Assembly: GCA_012932295.1 (NCBI GenBank)
Contig: JAAONU010000001.1
Span: 40,348,780 to 40,412,779 of the forward strand
Reading direction: 5' to 3'
DNA from: Cyclina sinensis
Lineage: Eukaryota > Mollusca > Bivalvia > Venerida > Veneridae
Length of the DNA: 64,000 nucleotides
Positions 24,383 through 37,767 of this stretch are shown here, piece by piece; position 1 is the first letter of the stretch, and every line of letters begins with the position of its first letter. The notes under the pieces are model-generated. The model saw only the letters and a program-made list of their open reading frames with translations, searched no databases and was not told the DNA's origin. The translations under genes and the position numbers were made by a program.

Positions 24383-24465
24383 GTTAAACAATACTTTCCG
24401 CGCATTCCTTTCTCTGTTCAGGATTGACCTTTTGTATCACTCTAGTCAGGAACCTGCCATCACAC
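24383..24465 (-). pseudogene. MPST last-exon pseudogene, copy B
   Basis: Minus strand, aligned to exon 3 of MPST (45859-45992). It keeps the acceptor and a (G)V-A start, has an internal deletion that removes the YLCGKKD region, and carries in-frame stops; the residual segment resembles LEWYKRS and REE. It lies about 2.9 kb downstream of gene 1 in convergent orientation, mirroring the 2.7 kb between gene 4 and the intact MPST. Confidence 0.7.
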
Positions 24466-26740
24466 CTACAGCATGAAAACGCAGCATGAAAAACTGCAAG
24501 CGTAACTTGTTAAGGATAACATTCTCATGCCTATAAAATCTCTCTCTCTGACCACGCATAATCTTTAAAAGGATTTTAGATAAAGTATTTGGTTTTGTGC
24601 TTTATCTAACAGATGAACGAATTGCGCCACTTAGACGAGATAAAGCACATGTCATGTACATTCAGTCAGGATTTGTTTGTTACTATTTACTGTTACTGTT
24701 AGTAGTTGCAGTGCTAATGGTCTAGGAAAAGGCGTCCATTTTCACTGGTGAGTACTTTAAAAAAGTCGTGTTCGAGTCAAGTAACATGATTGTGGGTACT
24801 GGAGCGCCACAGCAAACAAAATAAACGTCTTCGAAATATATGTTTATTCTTAACCCTATATAGGATTAATGAAACGTTTTCTCGATGATAGCAAGAAAAG
24901 ACCTATCTCGGAAAAAACCCAATTAAAGTGCTTTAAAAAGTTTGAATTTATGTTAAAAACCATTAGCATTCAAGTGTTAAATGCACGTTCGATCTGCTCC
25001 AATTCAAAGCTTGAACTATAGTTTCCTATGAAGTAAACTTTATTTGTCAGCGCTCTCCAATTTGATATTGTCAATGTTATGGCAAAAGGTGAGGAGAAGT
25101 TGTTATTGACAATCGATTGTTTTTAATTTTGTGTTGTTTCGCTGGAAAAAGAAATTCAAGTTTAACTAGTGTATTAATCTGAACAATGATGAAATATTTC
25201 ATCCGTGTTAAAACAAAATCATTTGATAATAAATAATATAGATATAACCTATGGCAAACGCGTAAGGAATCGATTCTATGGCTCAGTGGTTAAAGCGTTT
25301 AGCTAGCGAACTACTTATGATCGAGTCGGCAGGAGAATGAATTGCACTCTTAGATGCTCTCTTCAAGAGCACTGATACTTCTATAATAATATAAATATTA
25401 TGGATGTGTGAAATTACATGTATCCAACATTTTTACGTCTTCAGAACTTCTACGCCGACGTGACGCTATGCATCGATGTTTGTCTTGTACATTACTGTTT
25501 TAAATTGTTATTAAATTGTACAACGATCGTTTGCTATTCTATTATTTGTTAATAAAAATTCAACCTTTGCAGACTGATTAGAGACATCGTCGGCATCAAA
25601 GGACTGCATGTCAGCTATATTAAACTAGTAAAACTCGGCAAAACTGAAGCACTTAGAGAAGTGTAAGGTTGACTTTATAAAAGATTATTCTGTAGAATCT
25701 ATTAAATCGTTACATATGATAATACTTTTATTCAGCTTATGTTACATGATTTTTGAAAGATAACTAGTTCTAGATCGTTAATTCACGGCTCGTAACATAC
25801 CATATCAAACCGGCTACATGAAAAAAACCTCTTTTTGATGGAATTCTTTGTAGTTCATGTTACTTTTGAATATAATCTCGAAAATATCTGAGCATAGCAG
25901 TAAATATACAGTGCAACAACTCGTACTGTACGATCTGGATTTGCTAATTAGATATACAGCCTTAACCCATAAATTGTGCCTATTTTTCTGCAAAAAAATA
26001 ATCTGGATAGGCTCACGAAAATCGTTGTATTTCCGTGATTTTCGTCATCGGATACCGAAGGCTGTTGATCTTCATACAACACCTTGTGCATAGGACGGTG
26101 GTGATTATAGGAGAGTAGACATGTGCTTTGCGGAAATCAGCGCAGAATTCGATTGATCAAACCATTGCAGAGATTTTTTTGTGATTGATCAATATCTTTG
26201 AGTAACAGTCAGATGTCAGTGATGACCAAGATTTTGAAGTTACGTCAGGAGTGAAAAAGTTACCCATATCACCGATTAACAAAATGATTTCTAATATGAG
26301 CCGTAGAGGTATGGCAGTCGTAGATATTGAAGTTCAAACATGATACAAGAACTAATCAAATTACTGCCAGGCCCTAGGGAAACTGCAGATGAACTGGCAG
26401 AATACCTTTGACTCCCTGATGATTTTTGCTGTCCATATATTAATGAGGCAAATAGATGGTCAGACACAGCACTATTCAAATTCTCTTAAAAAGTGCCTCA
26501 ATATCAAATCGTGCTATACTTATTTTTCTCGGTACATTTTCTTTTCTTCTTTATTGGCAGCTATCACTGACGTTGAATGAAAATATACTCATCGATTTAA
26601 GTTTTTCGCGCGCTTGCCTATACCAAACAATTTTTATCGACCATTTGATGAACTGTTAGAACTCCATTCTGCTTCCCTTGATGCCATCGGATGATCGTCT
26701 TAGATCAACATTTTTATTTACATGTTATTTCTGTTTGAAA
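24466..26740. repeat. Duplicated block B: decayed MPST intron and flank
   Basis: Colinear anchors with blocks A and C include 'ggcgtccattttcac', 'gcagactgattagagacatcgtc..catcaaaggactg' (25569; 47079 in C) and 'ttacgtcaggagtgaaaaag' (with A). MPST exon 2 is absent. A SINE (25262-25480) has inserted. No open gene. Confidence 0.6.
25262..25480 (+). repeat. tRNA-derived SINE
   Basis: The head 'tggctcagtggttaaagcg' resembles a tRNA A-box region, with a B-box-like 'tgatcgagtc' about 30 bp later. The body matches 9035-9150. Not a functional tRNA, as no complete cloverleaf forms. Confidence 0.55.
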
Positions 26741-26830
26741 AAGATTTACATTTTGTCGTTATTGTAATCGAAGCTAAATTTTAAATAATTCACTGGTAAT
26801 GTTTTTCATAAATGTCCACTTTTTCGTCTG

Positions 26831-26856
26831 AAAACACACACACACACACACACACG
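26831..26856. repeat. (CA)n microsatellite
   Basis: About 12 CA units. Confidence 0.9.
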
Positions 26857-27164
26857 ACAAATATCAGATCTTAATCAAATCACAGATATATTACTATAGG
26901 TGATGTGAATAATTAAAAAAATCACTGATAAACACGGTTTTTTTGTAGTCTATATGTATCGTAATTAGCCATCTAAGTACCTTGTTAGCCGATTTATTGG
27001 CAAGAAAACAAATAATGTCTGGGTAACATGTTGTAGCAACTTTTTCTGTAGCAATCCCATTTGGGTTAATATCTGAACTTAAGAGTGTGGAAGTGTTGAT
27101 GGAGACACTTACCTCATGATAGTGGACAAAGTTTTAATATCTAGTGAATAAAATTGCAAATCAA

Positions 27165-27937
27165 TACCTTTTTAGCTATTGGGATCATTGATTGTCCTGC
27201 GTCCGTCGGCGTGCGTCGTCAACAATTTGACTTGAAAGATTTATCCCCCTAAACCGCTTATCCAATTTTGACGAAACATGCCTGGGATATTTTTTTACAT
27301 GAAGCTCTACTAAAGTTGTACAAAGAATTGAATTCGATCAAGAACTGTGGTTGCTATGGCAACAGAAAGAAACACTTTAAAAATTTCCTTGTCTGAAACC
27401 GCAAGGCCCTGAGCCTTTTATAGTATGTAGCAGTGTCTTGTGGACCTTAACCAAGTTTGCTCAACTTATACCTCTGGGGTCAAATTTGGCCGCACCCCGG
27501 GGGTCAATTGATTTTACATAGGCTTATATAGGGAAAACATCGAAAATCTTCTTGTCTGAAACCACAAGGTCCTGAGCCTTAAGATTTGGTATGTAGCATT
27601 GTCTGGTAGACCTCTACCAACTTTATTCAAATTATGTCCCTGGGGTCAATTGATTTTACATAAGCTTATATAGGCAAAACTTAAAAAAAACTTTTTGTCT
27701 GAAACCACAAAGCCTAGAACTTATATATTTTTAATGGAGCATCAGCTAGAAGTCATCTACCAAGTTTGTTCAAATTATGCCCCTTGAGTGAAAATTGGTT
27801 ATACCCTGGGGTCACTTGAATTCATATAGATTTATATAGGGAGAATCTTAAAAAAATATTCTGATGATTGCTCAACAGCATTCCCAAAGGCAAAGTATTC
27901 AGGTGAGCGATCTAGGGCAATCATTGCCCTCTTGTAT
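27165..27937 (+). mobile_element. Bivalve-type interspersed element, ends 'atcattgccctcttgt'
   Basis: It begins near 'tagctattgggatcattgat', has 'gcgtccgtcggcgtgcgtcg', three diverged units of about 165 bp ('gtctgaaaccacaag', 'accaagtttgttcaaattatg'), and ends 'caggtgagcgatctagggca...'. The start 'atcattgat' and the end 'atcattgcc' are not clear inverted termini. I recognise the ending as a repeat type frequent in molluscan genomes; no coding capacity. Confidence 0.6.
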
Positions 27938-28242
27938 TATTTCAGTTCCTTTTTCAATCATCTAGATGTCAAAACAGTAAAATGATAGCAAAAGTTATGC
28001 AAACATATGCAATAAACGTGTATATAAAATTTGTTTATGATGTAGTCAAGTGATACATGCTGTCCTTTATCAGGACGTATGTGAACTCTTCAATATGTAA
28101 TTTAGTACACGAGTTGTTTATCGGAGGAGTCATAATAACATATAAAAGGTAATGTTAATTTGTGTATTCATATATTAAGTGCTTCCTTTCCTTACAGAGG
28201 AGTTTTCTTTGTAAAATGATCTCATTGTTACTGAAAGGTTGT

Positions 28243-29629
28243 AGGTCACTGGACATAATAATTTTTTTACCTTGAAATATTCATATGGGAGAAAAATATA
28301 TATCTAACTAAGACAGGTTTACAAAATTCTGCAGGTATTTTTATTCTTAAAGACCATATTTTAAGCACTTGGTCGCGCGCACCTGTCACGCACGAAACCG
28401 GAAGTGACGCACATTTATCCCTTGCCACTTGACACAGCTACCTGGACTGTTAACAAAACTTTAAAATTATGATGGAAAGTGAAAATGTAGACTGAAAATA
28501 GTCAAATAACAAAATTTAACAAGTTAAGCTAACAGTACGTACATTGATGAAATGTTTAAATAAATAATTTGACATTTTGATGGAATTTGGAGGCCAATGA
28601 GCAAAATTCATATAGAGGCTAGTTCATTTAGAATAACAGAATTACAGAATTACAAGATACATCAGTGAAAATATCTATAGATTATTTTCCTAGCAATTTT
28701 TCCAAAAAGATTTTTACATACTCATTTTTATCCCATGCTGTTTCTTTGGGAGCCTTCACTAGCTAACTCCAATCGAGAGACTTTTTATGCCCCCGAAGAG
28801 AGGCATACAGTAATCGCACTGTCTGTCCTTCCGTCCGGCCGTTTTTGCTAATTATCTCAACTTTGACAGTTATGCAGAATATACAAGAGTCCCTTTGGGT
28901 AGGTTAATTTGCATAAATCCCACAGTTTAAGGCATGATTTATAGATCTTTGACATTCCATTGGATATCAATTTATAAGCAGACACAAATTTCTGCTTAAT
29001 GGACATATTATTATTTTTCAAACAATAGTGTGTTCCAGTAAAACGAATGTTAACACATTAGGTCACCTAAATTTATTACAATATGATAAAGATTTTTTTC
29101 GACGTGATCATCATGTGAGGGAATGTAACACAACATGTTCAACATGAAGATATTGATATTTAGAACCACAGCATGGAAGAAATTGGAATATTTTTAATCA
29201 TATTTCTCTGCTAAAGTAAAACTACAACCCGTTCTACCAGCACAATAGTTGAATTTACTAATCAAAATCTAGTATTAATCGGATCATTATTTTTTTTTAA
29301 ATTTACAATTAAAAGCATGTTAATTATGTAAGTGTGCCTTTATTGTGTTTCTTGCACTTGTAGTTTAGTGTTATTTTGGCATTTAAAAACGGATGCGTTA
29401 TGAGTTGTGTAATTCTGCACTACTGCCTTGTACAGTAGAGATAAATCTACGTCAAAGCTAAATATTTCGGCGGAGACTCCCGATGTCAAAACGGAAACAA
29501 CTGATCATCAAAAACACGTTTTTTCTTATCAAAAGCAATATTTTCATAATTCTGTAAATATGCCATTTTAATCAGTACATTATGATTATTTTGATGAGGA
29601 AAAGTTGCTAAAACCGTGTCCAATGACCT
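28243..29629. mobile_element. 1.4-kb non-autonomous DNA element in the 5' region of gene 2
   Basis: Inverted termini AGGTCACTGGACA and TGTCCAATGACCT (one mismatch). The two flanks are adjacent in the homologous upstream regions of the other array members. The interior includes a fragment near 28790 ('tatgcccccgaagagaggca') of another common bivalve repeat. No transposase frame is seen. It separates the E-box-like block (28045) from the gene by about 1.8 kb instead of about 0.46 kb. Confidence 0.6.
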
Positions 29630-29889
29630 TAAAAGAACGCAAGTTCAACTAGAAAGGGTTAGTTCTGCTGAATGTCAAGAAATTAGAATACATATCACGC
29701 AGATATGTTTAAATATCAAACGTTGGAAAAGATTAAGGTAGCTACGTCTGGCATATGAAGTAGATGCAAAACTGTCAAATATCGGAATGAAAATAAAAGC
29801 GGTACGACACCACTACATTACGCAGAACAACTCACGACAATTATCGACAATTAAGAAGAATCATATTAGACATTTTTTGCAGGACAAAA

Positions 29890-31861
29890 ATGGCTTCTCA
29901 GAGACAGCCTAGTGTTATCATTGTTGGTGCGGGTATTTCAGGACTCTCTGCAGCCAGACGCTTGATAGATGCTGGATTTAAGGATGTGCTTATCCTAGAA
30001 GCTGATGATAGGTATTTTCTTACTTTCACATTAAATTATCTTTTTTTTGCAAATTGTCAATATCCACTGATACGAAAATAAACATTTTGTAACAAAATAG
30101 AGGGGTAAGGTGTCAGAATCCAACTTAGAGTCTTGGGTTTTAACGGCATCGGCAGAATTTGGCCATAGGTTCCATCTTCTCACCTGAAGGCACGCATAGT
30201 GATTAGAACACCAGAAAAAATGCAATGAGTTTTCTGTAAGTGAATAAACAACATGAAACTAATAGCAAACAAATGACATTTACAGGATTGGTGGTCGAAT
30301 TCACACGGTGCCATTTGGAGATGGAGACAAGCCAGTTGAACTTGGGGCTAACTGGATTCACGGTCCTACCATTGAGAATTCGACCTTCCGGATCGCCGAG
30401 ACGATAGGAGCACTGAGGCCATATAGATTAAATTATCGGTATTATACAGTTTTCATCAGTTTTTAGATTCTAAATATTTCACTGGTTTAAAAATTCTCAA
30501 TTCTGGGGTATTTTTCTGATAATGTTAATCATTTGTTTTAAAACGTCCTAGGACTATATGGTAGTATTTACGTTTTAGATCTACATTGTGGCATCAGAGG
30601 CATATAACATAATATAATATCATTGTCTCTAGTGGTACTGAGAATGTCAAGATTTTTTGCCTGTCTGATGCTAATAACTGACTCTTTAACTTTTTCATAT
30701 CTTTCTAGAATGGGGGCTAAATTCATGCGCGAGGATGGGAGTGAAATAGACAGGGCAACCGTCAAAGACGCAATCCATTTACATGATGCTGTGGCTGATG
30801 ACGTGTATCGGAAACTACCTTATGAACGAATTCACAACAAAAGAATCGTTACCATCGCACCTCTGCTGTATGAATGTATAGAAACAGAACTTCAGAAACT
30901 AGACATGGATAAAGCTAAACTAGAGGACATGAGGAGTGTTCTTAATGCAATAATTAATCACAGCAGAATCCATGAAGGTGATGAATTGGAGAGAATTACT
31001 TTGGAAAAAGATCAGAAAGACTACAGTTTGCCAAAGGGCGGTGATGTTCATATCCCGGGAGGTTATATACAGATACTGTACCATCTGATGAAGAAGATTC
31101 CAAAGCATGCATTGATTTTAAAAAGTGAGGTCGTCAGGGTCAACTGGACTTGTCATGACGATGAAAATGTCAAAGTTGAAACGAAAGATGGAAAGAAATT
31201 TATCGCTGACCATGTCATCATTACTTGTTCTGTTGGGTATCTTAAGAAGCACCATGCTTCTCTGTTCACACCGAGGCTACCCCTACCTAAGATTAACGCA
31301 CTAAACTCTCTCACACTTGGACGAGTTAATAAAATATTCTTAGAATTCGATCAGGCTGTACTTGCACCGAGTTACTCTAGTATTGCATTTGCCTGGAAAG
31401 ATACAGACACGGGACGAAACCAAAGTAAATGGTTTAGACGTATCTTTGGTTTTGATCAGATTTTCACAAAGCAGAACACAGTTCTTGGCTGGATTGCAGG
31501 AGAAAGTGCGGAATACATGGAAAAGTTAACAGACAAAGAAATCGCCGAAACATGTGTCCAACTATTGCGGAAGTTTTTGAGAAATGAAAATATTCCCTAC
31601 CCAAAAGCTGTTCTTGTTTCAAGATGGTGTAGTAATCCTTATGTACTAGGGTCGTACTTTCATCAAACCACAAACCTGTTTCCAGGAGAGCAAACGGTAT
31701 TGTCTGAGCCGCTGACATTAAAGTCTGGGAAGCCAGTCTTGATGTTTGCGGGGGAAGCCTTAGCAAACGCGTGCACTCACGGTGCACGTGACTCAGGTTT
31801 ACACATGGCAGAGGTACTGGTAGATTACTACCATAAAAATCATTTGTTTTCCAAACTTTAA
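29890..31861 (+). CDS. Flavin-containing amine oxidase (polyamine oxidase-like), gene 2
   Basis: Conceptual splice: exons 29890-30011, 30286-30438 and 30709-31861, phase 2 junctions, about 475 aa. It has the same family signature as gene 1: [30 protein letters not shown], the flavin-site lysine in RVNKIFLEF, and [18 protein letters not shown]. Intron 1 is only about 270 bp, as in the pseudogene, and exon 3 starts MGAKFMRED, unlike genes 1 and 4 (MSARFMRED). The C-terminal [12 protein letters not shown] and the 3' flank match gene 4, which suggests recombination between copies. Polyadenylation signal AATAAA at 31972-31977. All residues expected for an active enzyme appear present. Confidence 0.88.
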
Positions 31862-34150
31862 ATATGTTTCTGTTTTAAATGTGATTTAAAGTGCTGTCTA
31901 GGTATGAAATATTATATTTTAAGGGTTTTTTTATTTTGCTTCGTTATGTATGCTATATTTCAGAGTGAAAAAATAAATATTAATGATTAAAAAAATCTTA
32001 AGTGATATGAAACAATTTGGATTCTCGTGCACCATTACAGAAAACGTATTAGCCTTGTCGAAAAATCGAAAAAAAAAACGATGGTGTTGCTTTTTAACTT
32101 ACTTGCATTATAAAGTTTCTGCGAAGCTTTGCAGGGAAATAGCATAGTGATGATTATGAATCTTCCTTGTTCCTGTTTGAAAGAAAAAGCTTTCCTATAT
32201 TTCTTAACTACAACTGAGTATCTCTAGTCTGCAGTTATAAAAGAAAATTTTAAAAACCAATTTTAAATGTCCATTGAAACATGTGTATAGTCTTTACCTG
32301 ATATAATTTGCTGTATTTGATACGGTGTATGTTGAGTTATACATACTCTGTGTGTGAAACCTATACATAATGTATCTTGATGATAAATTAAAACTATCGA
32401 AAGATAAAAACTGGTTTGGGTTATAAAGTAAGCTTGTGACTGATTGATTACAGCCTCCTTGCACATTTGAAAACATTTCCGTCGTTGCATCATCACTACA
32501 CAGTCTGTATATCTAAGAAAAAGGTATCATGTTGCTCTCGGGGCGCTCCTTTAGTTAGTTACCGGATTAGTAACCGAGTTTCTTGTTCACCGGCCTTCCT
32601 GTTTTTGGTATGGTATGCCTGATATCCCATCTAGTTTCATTATGTAAATCGTGACAATGATACAAAAAAGAAAAGAAAAAAAACTCAATCCACTGTTGGG
32701 TCTTAAACTCGTCAAAAACTTCATGGAATTTGCAGATGGAACTCTGAAAAGGCTATAGAATACAAAATGTCTTGTGTTTTATTCGTTATTTTCCAAGTTA
32801 AGTTTGAACAAATGTTTGGAATGTAGTACACGTTAGTTCTTAAACTTGGCAAAAAGCTCGTGATATTACTTCTGAAAAAATCTAACAACTACAGATAACT
32901 ATATTTTATATGTAAATGGTAACCATGACGAGACGATGTGTAGAGAGCAGGTTCCGACTTATTCATGTCAAGGCCATGGTCACAATCATTACGATTAAAT
33001 GTGTCAAAATGTGTGTCCCCTCTGTATTTCATCCGATTTAATAAAATTTAAACTACAAGGTAGAAATGGTATCCAAAGTGAGTCGATGTACTTACTCGGA
33101 TCAAGGCCAATGTCACACTTAGTCATTATGATTAAATGTGTCAAGTTTATTGTCCGCTAAGTATACCTTGAACTGATTTTAGGAAATTAGATCTACTAAC
33201 CATAATGAGACAATTTTCATGAGCCCTTGGGTTGCCAATTTGAAAATGGCATAGTTCCTACCCCGCTCGGCACGCAACAATAATACTATAGGTGATGTCG
33301 CACCATTCAAAGAATAATAAAAATGCGCCGATCTTCACTGAAGAACACATTTTTAGCAATCTGATTAAAACTGCTCCTAAATAACACTCCGCTAACCGTA
33401 GGTTTGATCATGTACTTCAGTAAAATTGCGATTTTAGTAGTGTAAACATGTATGCTATATCGTAATTATTCATCTGTGTACCTCGTTGGTCGATTTAATA
33501 GTAAGAAAACAACTAATGTAGATTACAAAACGTAACATATGCATATGCCGTAACTGTTAACATATTGCAGCAATTTATTCAAGCAATCGTATTCGATAGC
33601 TTCTTCGGAACTAAAGAAAAGTCACTGAAGACTCTCACCACCGGTTGTTGACTTCTGATAGTGATCAGAGTTAATAAAATCGTATGTTACCTCTGGCATA
33701 TTTTCCCTTCAACTACATATTATGTACGTGGGACAACTCGTTTTCGTTGATATAATGAGAAAAGTGAAGGAATTCCTCGTTCTTACAAATAGACAGATAC
33801 TGTGGAATTTCGAATTTTAGTGTATAAAGTTGTTACTTTAAATAAACATATTTCCCAGAATACTAAATATAGCTTCGTGTTAAAATGATACAAATAACGA
33901 TATTGGGTAAGATTGCGAAAAGAAATAATGAAAATACATCATTAATTATTGTTCGAAACCAATTGTCCCGCGTTCGATTAATTGAGTGAAACAAATGGAT
34001 TGAACGATGATGAATAAAATAAGGGCGGCATATATGATTGCGAAGCAATACATTTGTATGATTTAAGTTCCTAATTTAGTCACCTTGGTGTCAAAACAGA
34101 AGAAAAAGCAGCAAATAATATGCGAAGATATGCAATAAGCATGTATGTAA
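31862..34150. other. Flank between gene 2 and the pseudogene
   Basis: No exon. It shares segments with 22.0-22.3 kb and 43.2-43.9 kb (3' flanks) and with 26.9-27.1 kb ('gtacctcgttggtcgattta' near 33479). The frames on the minus strand at 32263-32496 have no motif. Confidence 0.5.
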
Positions 34151-34168
34151 AATTTCTTATGATGTAGT

Positions 34169-34174
34169 CACGTG
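34169..34174 (+). promoter_or_regulatory. E-box CACGTG upstream of the pseudogene
   Basis: Palindromic CACGTG about 455 bp before the pseudogene ATG, in the same place as 16458-16463 before gene 1. Gene 2 has CAAGTG and gene 4 CACTTG at the equivalent site. Confidence 0.35.
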
Positions 34175-34628
34175 ATACATGTAGTCCTTTATCAGGATGT
34201 TTCTTTAACAAGTAATTTAGTTCTCTATCTTTATGTTTAATTGCGTATATTTTCACATTAAGTGCTTCTTTTCCTTACAGAAGAATTTTCTTCGTGGCTA
34301 TAATCAGGCCCCTAAAGACCCTGCTGTAATATGACTAATTGTTAGTGAAAAACTCGCATGTATAGCTAGAAGAAAGTTAAAAACTGAAAGGTTGTTACTG
34401 ATTGCCACGAAATTAGAACACATAAATAACTGGTACGTTTAAGTATCATACGTTGGACAGGTATTAGTTTGCTACGTTTGGCATCTACTTCAGAACTGTC
34501 AAAATGTCGCCTTTCTTTTCAACAAGACAAAAAAGCGGTACGACACCACTGCATTACGCATAGCATCTCACAGCAAGTTTCGACAATTTAAAACCAAGAA
34601 TCATATTAGACATTTTTGCAGAACTAAC

Positions 34629-36172
34629 ATGGCCTCTCAAAGACAACCTAGTGTGATCGTTGTTGGTGCTGGTATTTCAGGACTTTCTGTGGCCAGACGC
34701 TTGATAGATGCTGGATTTATGTATGTTCTTATCTCAGAAGCAGATGATAGGTTTTTCCTTATTTTCACATTACATTATCCACTTTAACACATCAATAACC
34801 ACTGAACAAAAAATATACATTGTATAACAAAATGCAGGGGTTGGGTGTTAGAATCCAACTAAGAGTCTTAGGTTATAACGGCATCTGCAGAATTGGGCCA
34901 TAACTTCCACATTCTCACCTGAAGCCAAGAAAAGTGATCAGAACATGGGGAAATTTGCAATGAGATAGTTCTATGAAAGTGAATAATAGAAAACAAATGA
35001 CATTAACAGGATTGGTGGTCGGATACATACGGTGACATTTGGAGATGGAAAAAAGCCTGTTGAACTTGGGGCTAACTGAATTCACGGTCCTACAATTGAG
35101 AATTTGACCTTCCGGATTGCAGAGACGATAGAAGCACTGAGGCCTTATAGATTAAATTATCTGTATTATACATTTTTTTTATCAATTTTTAGAAATCTAA
35201 CCTTTCACAGGTTTTGAATGTATAATTCTTTATCACGTTATAAGTATTTTCTGACAGTTTCAATCATGTTTTAAAACTTCCTTACTTTCATAGATCTACA
35301 TTGTCAAGATTGTTGGCCTATCAAACAAAGATGCATTTTAGATAATTGGTAATTGACATTATTTGACGTTTTCATAACTTTCAAGAATAAACATGAGATT
35401 CTTGCGCGAGGATGGGAGCGAAATAGGGCAATTGTCCAACACGCAATCCATTTACATAATATGCAGTGGCTGATGACCTATATCAGAAACTTCCTTATGA
35501 ACGAATTCAAAATAATAGAATCGTTACCATCGCACCTTTGCTATATAAATATCTAGAAAGAGAACTTCAGAACCTAGACATGGATAAAGGTAGAGGATAC
35601 CTTTATCTTAATGCAGTAATGAATTACAACAGATTTCATGAAGGTGATGAACTGAAAAATGTAAAAGGAATAAGATCAGAAATTCTTTACTTTTCCACAG
35701 GGTGACAACGTTGATATCAGGGATGTTATATACAGCTACTGAATCATTTGATGAAGATGATTCCAAAGTATTCGTTTTCGGGAATTCCATGAAGATAAAA
35801 ATGTCAAAGTTGAAACGAAGGATGGAAAAAGATATGTCGCTGACCATGTCATCATGACTTTTTCTAAAGGATGCTACCGAACCTAAAAATTGACGCTCTC
35901 TCACTCTTGGAAGAGTTCATAAAATATTCTTGGAATTCGACCAGGCTGTATCATAGTGACACCGAGTTACGCGAGTAACTGCAAACATGCAAACATGTGG
36001 CAGACCAAAGTAAATGATTTAATCGTATCATAGTCTGGGAAGCCAGTCTTGATGTTTGCGGGGAAAGTCTAAGCAAGCGCATGCACTCATGCCCAGATGA
36101 AACCGGCCTTCAAAAGACAAAGTTACTTATAGATTATTACTTTAAAAAATAATTTGTTCGCCAAACTTTAAA
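34629..36172 (+). pseudogene. Amine oxidase pseudogene (array member 3)
   Basis: Exon 1 (34629-34750) and its donor are intact in frame, with substitutions (FKDVLILEA region changed). Exon 2 (about 35011-35163) carries TGG to TGA in the ELGANW motif (35077-35079) and has lost its donor. Exon 3 (from about 35389) has several small indels, breaking the frame near 35430 and again later, and lacks roughly 400 bp between the lysine-motif region (about 35950) and the C-terminal 'gggaagccagtcttgatgtttgc' (36040). The 5' half is closest to gene 2 (short intron 1, ADDR), the 3' end to gene 1 (GDTGLQK-like). No enzyme can be made. Confidence 0.9.
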
Positions 36173-36235
36173 CATTTCTCTGTTTGATGTGTGATTCACG
36201 GTTCTGACTAGCTATGATATAAATATTTCAAGACT

Positions 36236-36360
36236 AATTTGATGTTTGCTTGGGAAGCCTTAGCAAATAAATTGCAAGCATAGTGCAGATGATACCAGCC
36301 TTCAAAAATGAGAGGCTCTGGTAGATATTAAAAATGAAAATAGCTTCTCAAATTTTAAAT
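36236..36360 (+). pseudogene. Second duplicated tail fragment after the pseudogene
   Basis: 'ttgatgtttgcttgggaagcc' onwards repeats the amine oxidase C-terminal coding tail with stops and indels. It is the counterpart of 21521-21612 after gene 1. Confidence 0.7.
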
Positions 36361-36361
36361 A

Positions 36362-36645
36362 GTTTAGTTTTATTGGGGTTTAACGCCAGTTTTAACAACT
36401 AAGGTCCTAACGCGGCGGTCAGTCCACCTAGCCAGTGTTCCTGGGTATCTATCCAGATTACTAACCAATTTCTCCGCAAGTGACTGACTACTTCCTCAGA
36501 GGTGAAGGACAAATTACCTACAGACGCATTGTCTGAGATCAATTATCACGGAGAAATTTTGCCGGCCCTGATGGGGATCGAACCGGGATCGTTAATGTTG
36601 AAAATCCGATTCTCTACCGATTAAGCTAGCCGGACCAGCGAGATT
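36362..36645 (-). repeat. tRNA-derived SINE, full-length-looking, minus orientation
   Basis: Read on the minus strand, the head has a tRNA-like region with an A-box-like 'tagcttaatcggtagagaat' and a B box GGTTCGATCCC. The body follows with 'cacttgcggagaaattgg', and the tail 'gcgttaaaccccaataaaac' matches the SINE at 57278-57545. The head is not a working tRNA, because the stems are imperfect. Confidence 0.75.
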
Positions 36646-37767
36646 TAAAATAATTCTCTGTTTGAAGTGTGATTCACAGATCTGTCAGTGTATTTACTAT
36701 GTATTTCATTTTTCGTCTTTGATCGTATGCTTTATTTGAAAAGAAAAGCTAACGAAATTTCTTAAAACTCCAGTGTCATTCATTCACCTTTACAGATACG
36801 TATCAAAATGGTCGAAAACGATACGCGAGTGTGTTTGCTTTCTTTCTATTAATTGGCTAACATTGCAACATTTCTGCTAAACTATGCAGTGAAAGTCCAA
36901 ACTCATATTTTTTAAGCCCTACAAGGAAGTTTAATCAGATCACCGATATATTACTGTCGCGTCATGCATGCACCAGCAAAAGAGTCGAATATCGCTAAAG
37001 AATACAATTTTAGTAGTTTATACATGTATCCTATACTGTATTATCTAATTTCAATCATTGTGATGTCGAGACACCAAAAGTATGCGAAGATAAACAATAA
37101 ACCTGTCAATCTCCTTGCAGTGATCTCTCTTTCATTCTTTGATTATTGTACTGAAAGGGAAGTAACCGCTGCGTGGAGTTTGCAAACGTGTTTGTAAAAT
37201 ATTTTGTTTATCACTGTAGTCACTTGTTACATACACTTGAGTGTAGTCTTTAACGTAGTCTGGAGTTACATTATGTCCGGGAACCAGGCTATCTTTACTG
37301 TAGTACGCAGGGGTTAACCGATACAGGTATGCTGATTTATAATAACATATTAAAGGTGTTGTAAATTTGTGTATTTATATTTAGAGCTACTTTTCTTTAC
37401 AAAAAATAGATTTCTTCGTTGCTATAATATGGCCTTAGTTAAAGAACACAAGCTTAGCTACAGTCTAGTAGAATAAAATGTAAAGGAGATGTTGGCAAGC
37501 TTTCATTCTGCAGGCAGAGTTGTCGTACTTATTGCCGCGAAATATGAACAGATATTCCGTATAGTTTGTTAGACAAACTTTAGATAGCTAATCCTGGCGT
37601 ATGAAGCATCTCACAAAAGTAGATGCGAGACTGTCAAATGTCGAAAGTCGCTGTTGGTTTTAGCAAGACGAAAACAAAACTCAGTACAACACCACTGCAT
37701 AACAACTAACAGCAATGTTCGACAGTTTAAACAAAGACTCTTATTACACATATTTGGCAGGACAAAA
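36646..37767 (+). promoter_or_regulatory. 5' region of amine oxidase gene 4
   Basis: Contains the shared upstream blocks ('gatgtcgagacacc' 37072, 'gtagtcacttgttacat' 37217, 'cttcgttgctataatatgg' 37410). The acceptor-like 'tttggcag|gacaaaaatgg' precedes the ATG at 37768. The E-box is CACTTG here. Confidence 0.45.

Noticed and set aside
35353..35705. Short intact genes inside the third amine oxidase copy
   Set aside because: They are frame fragments of a pseudogene with a nonsense change in exon 2, indels and a large deletion.
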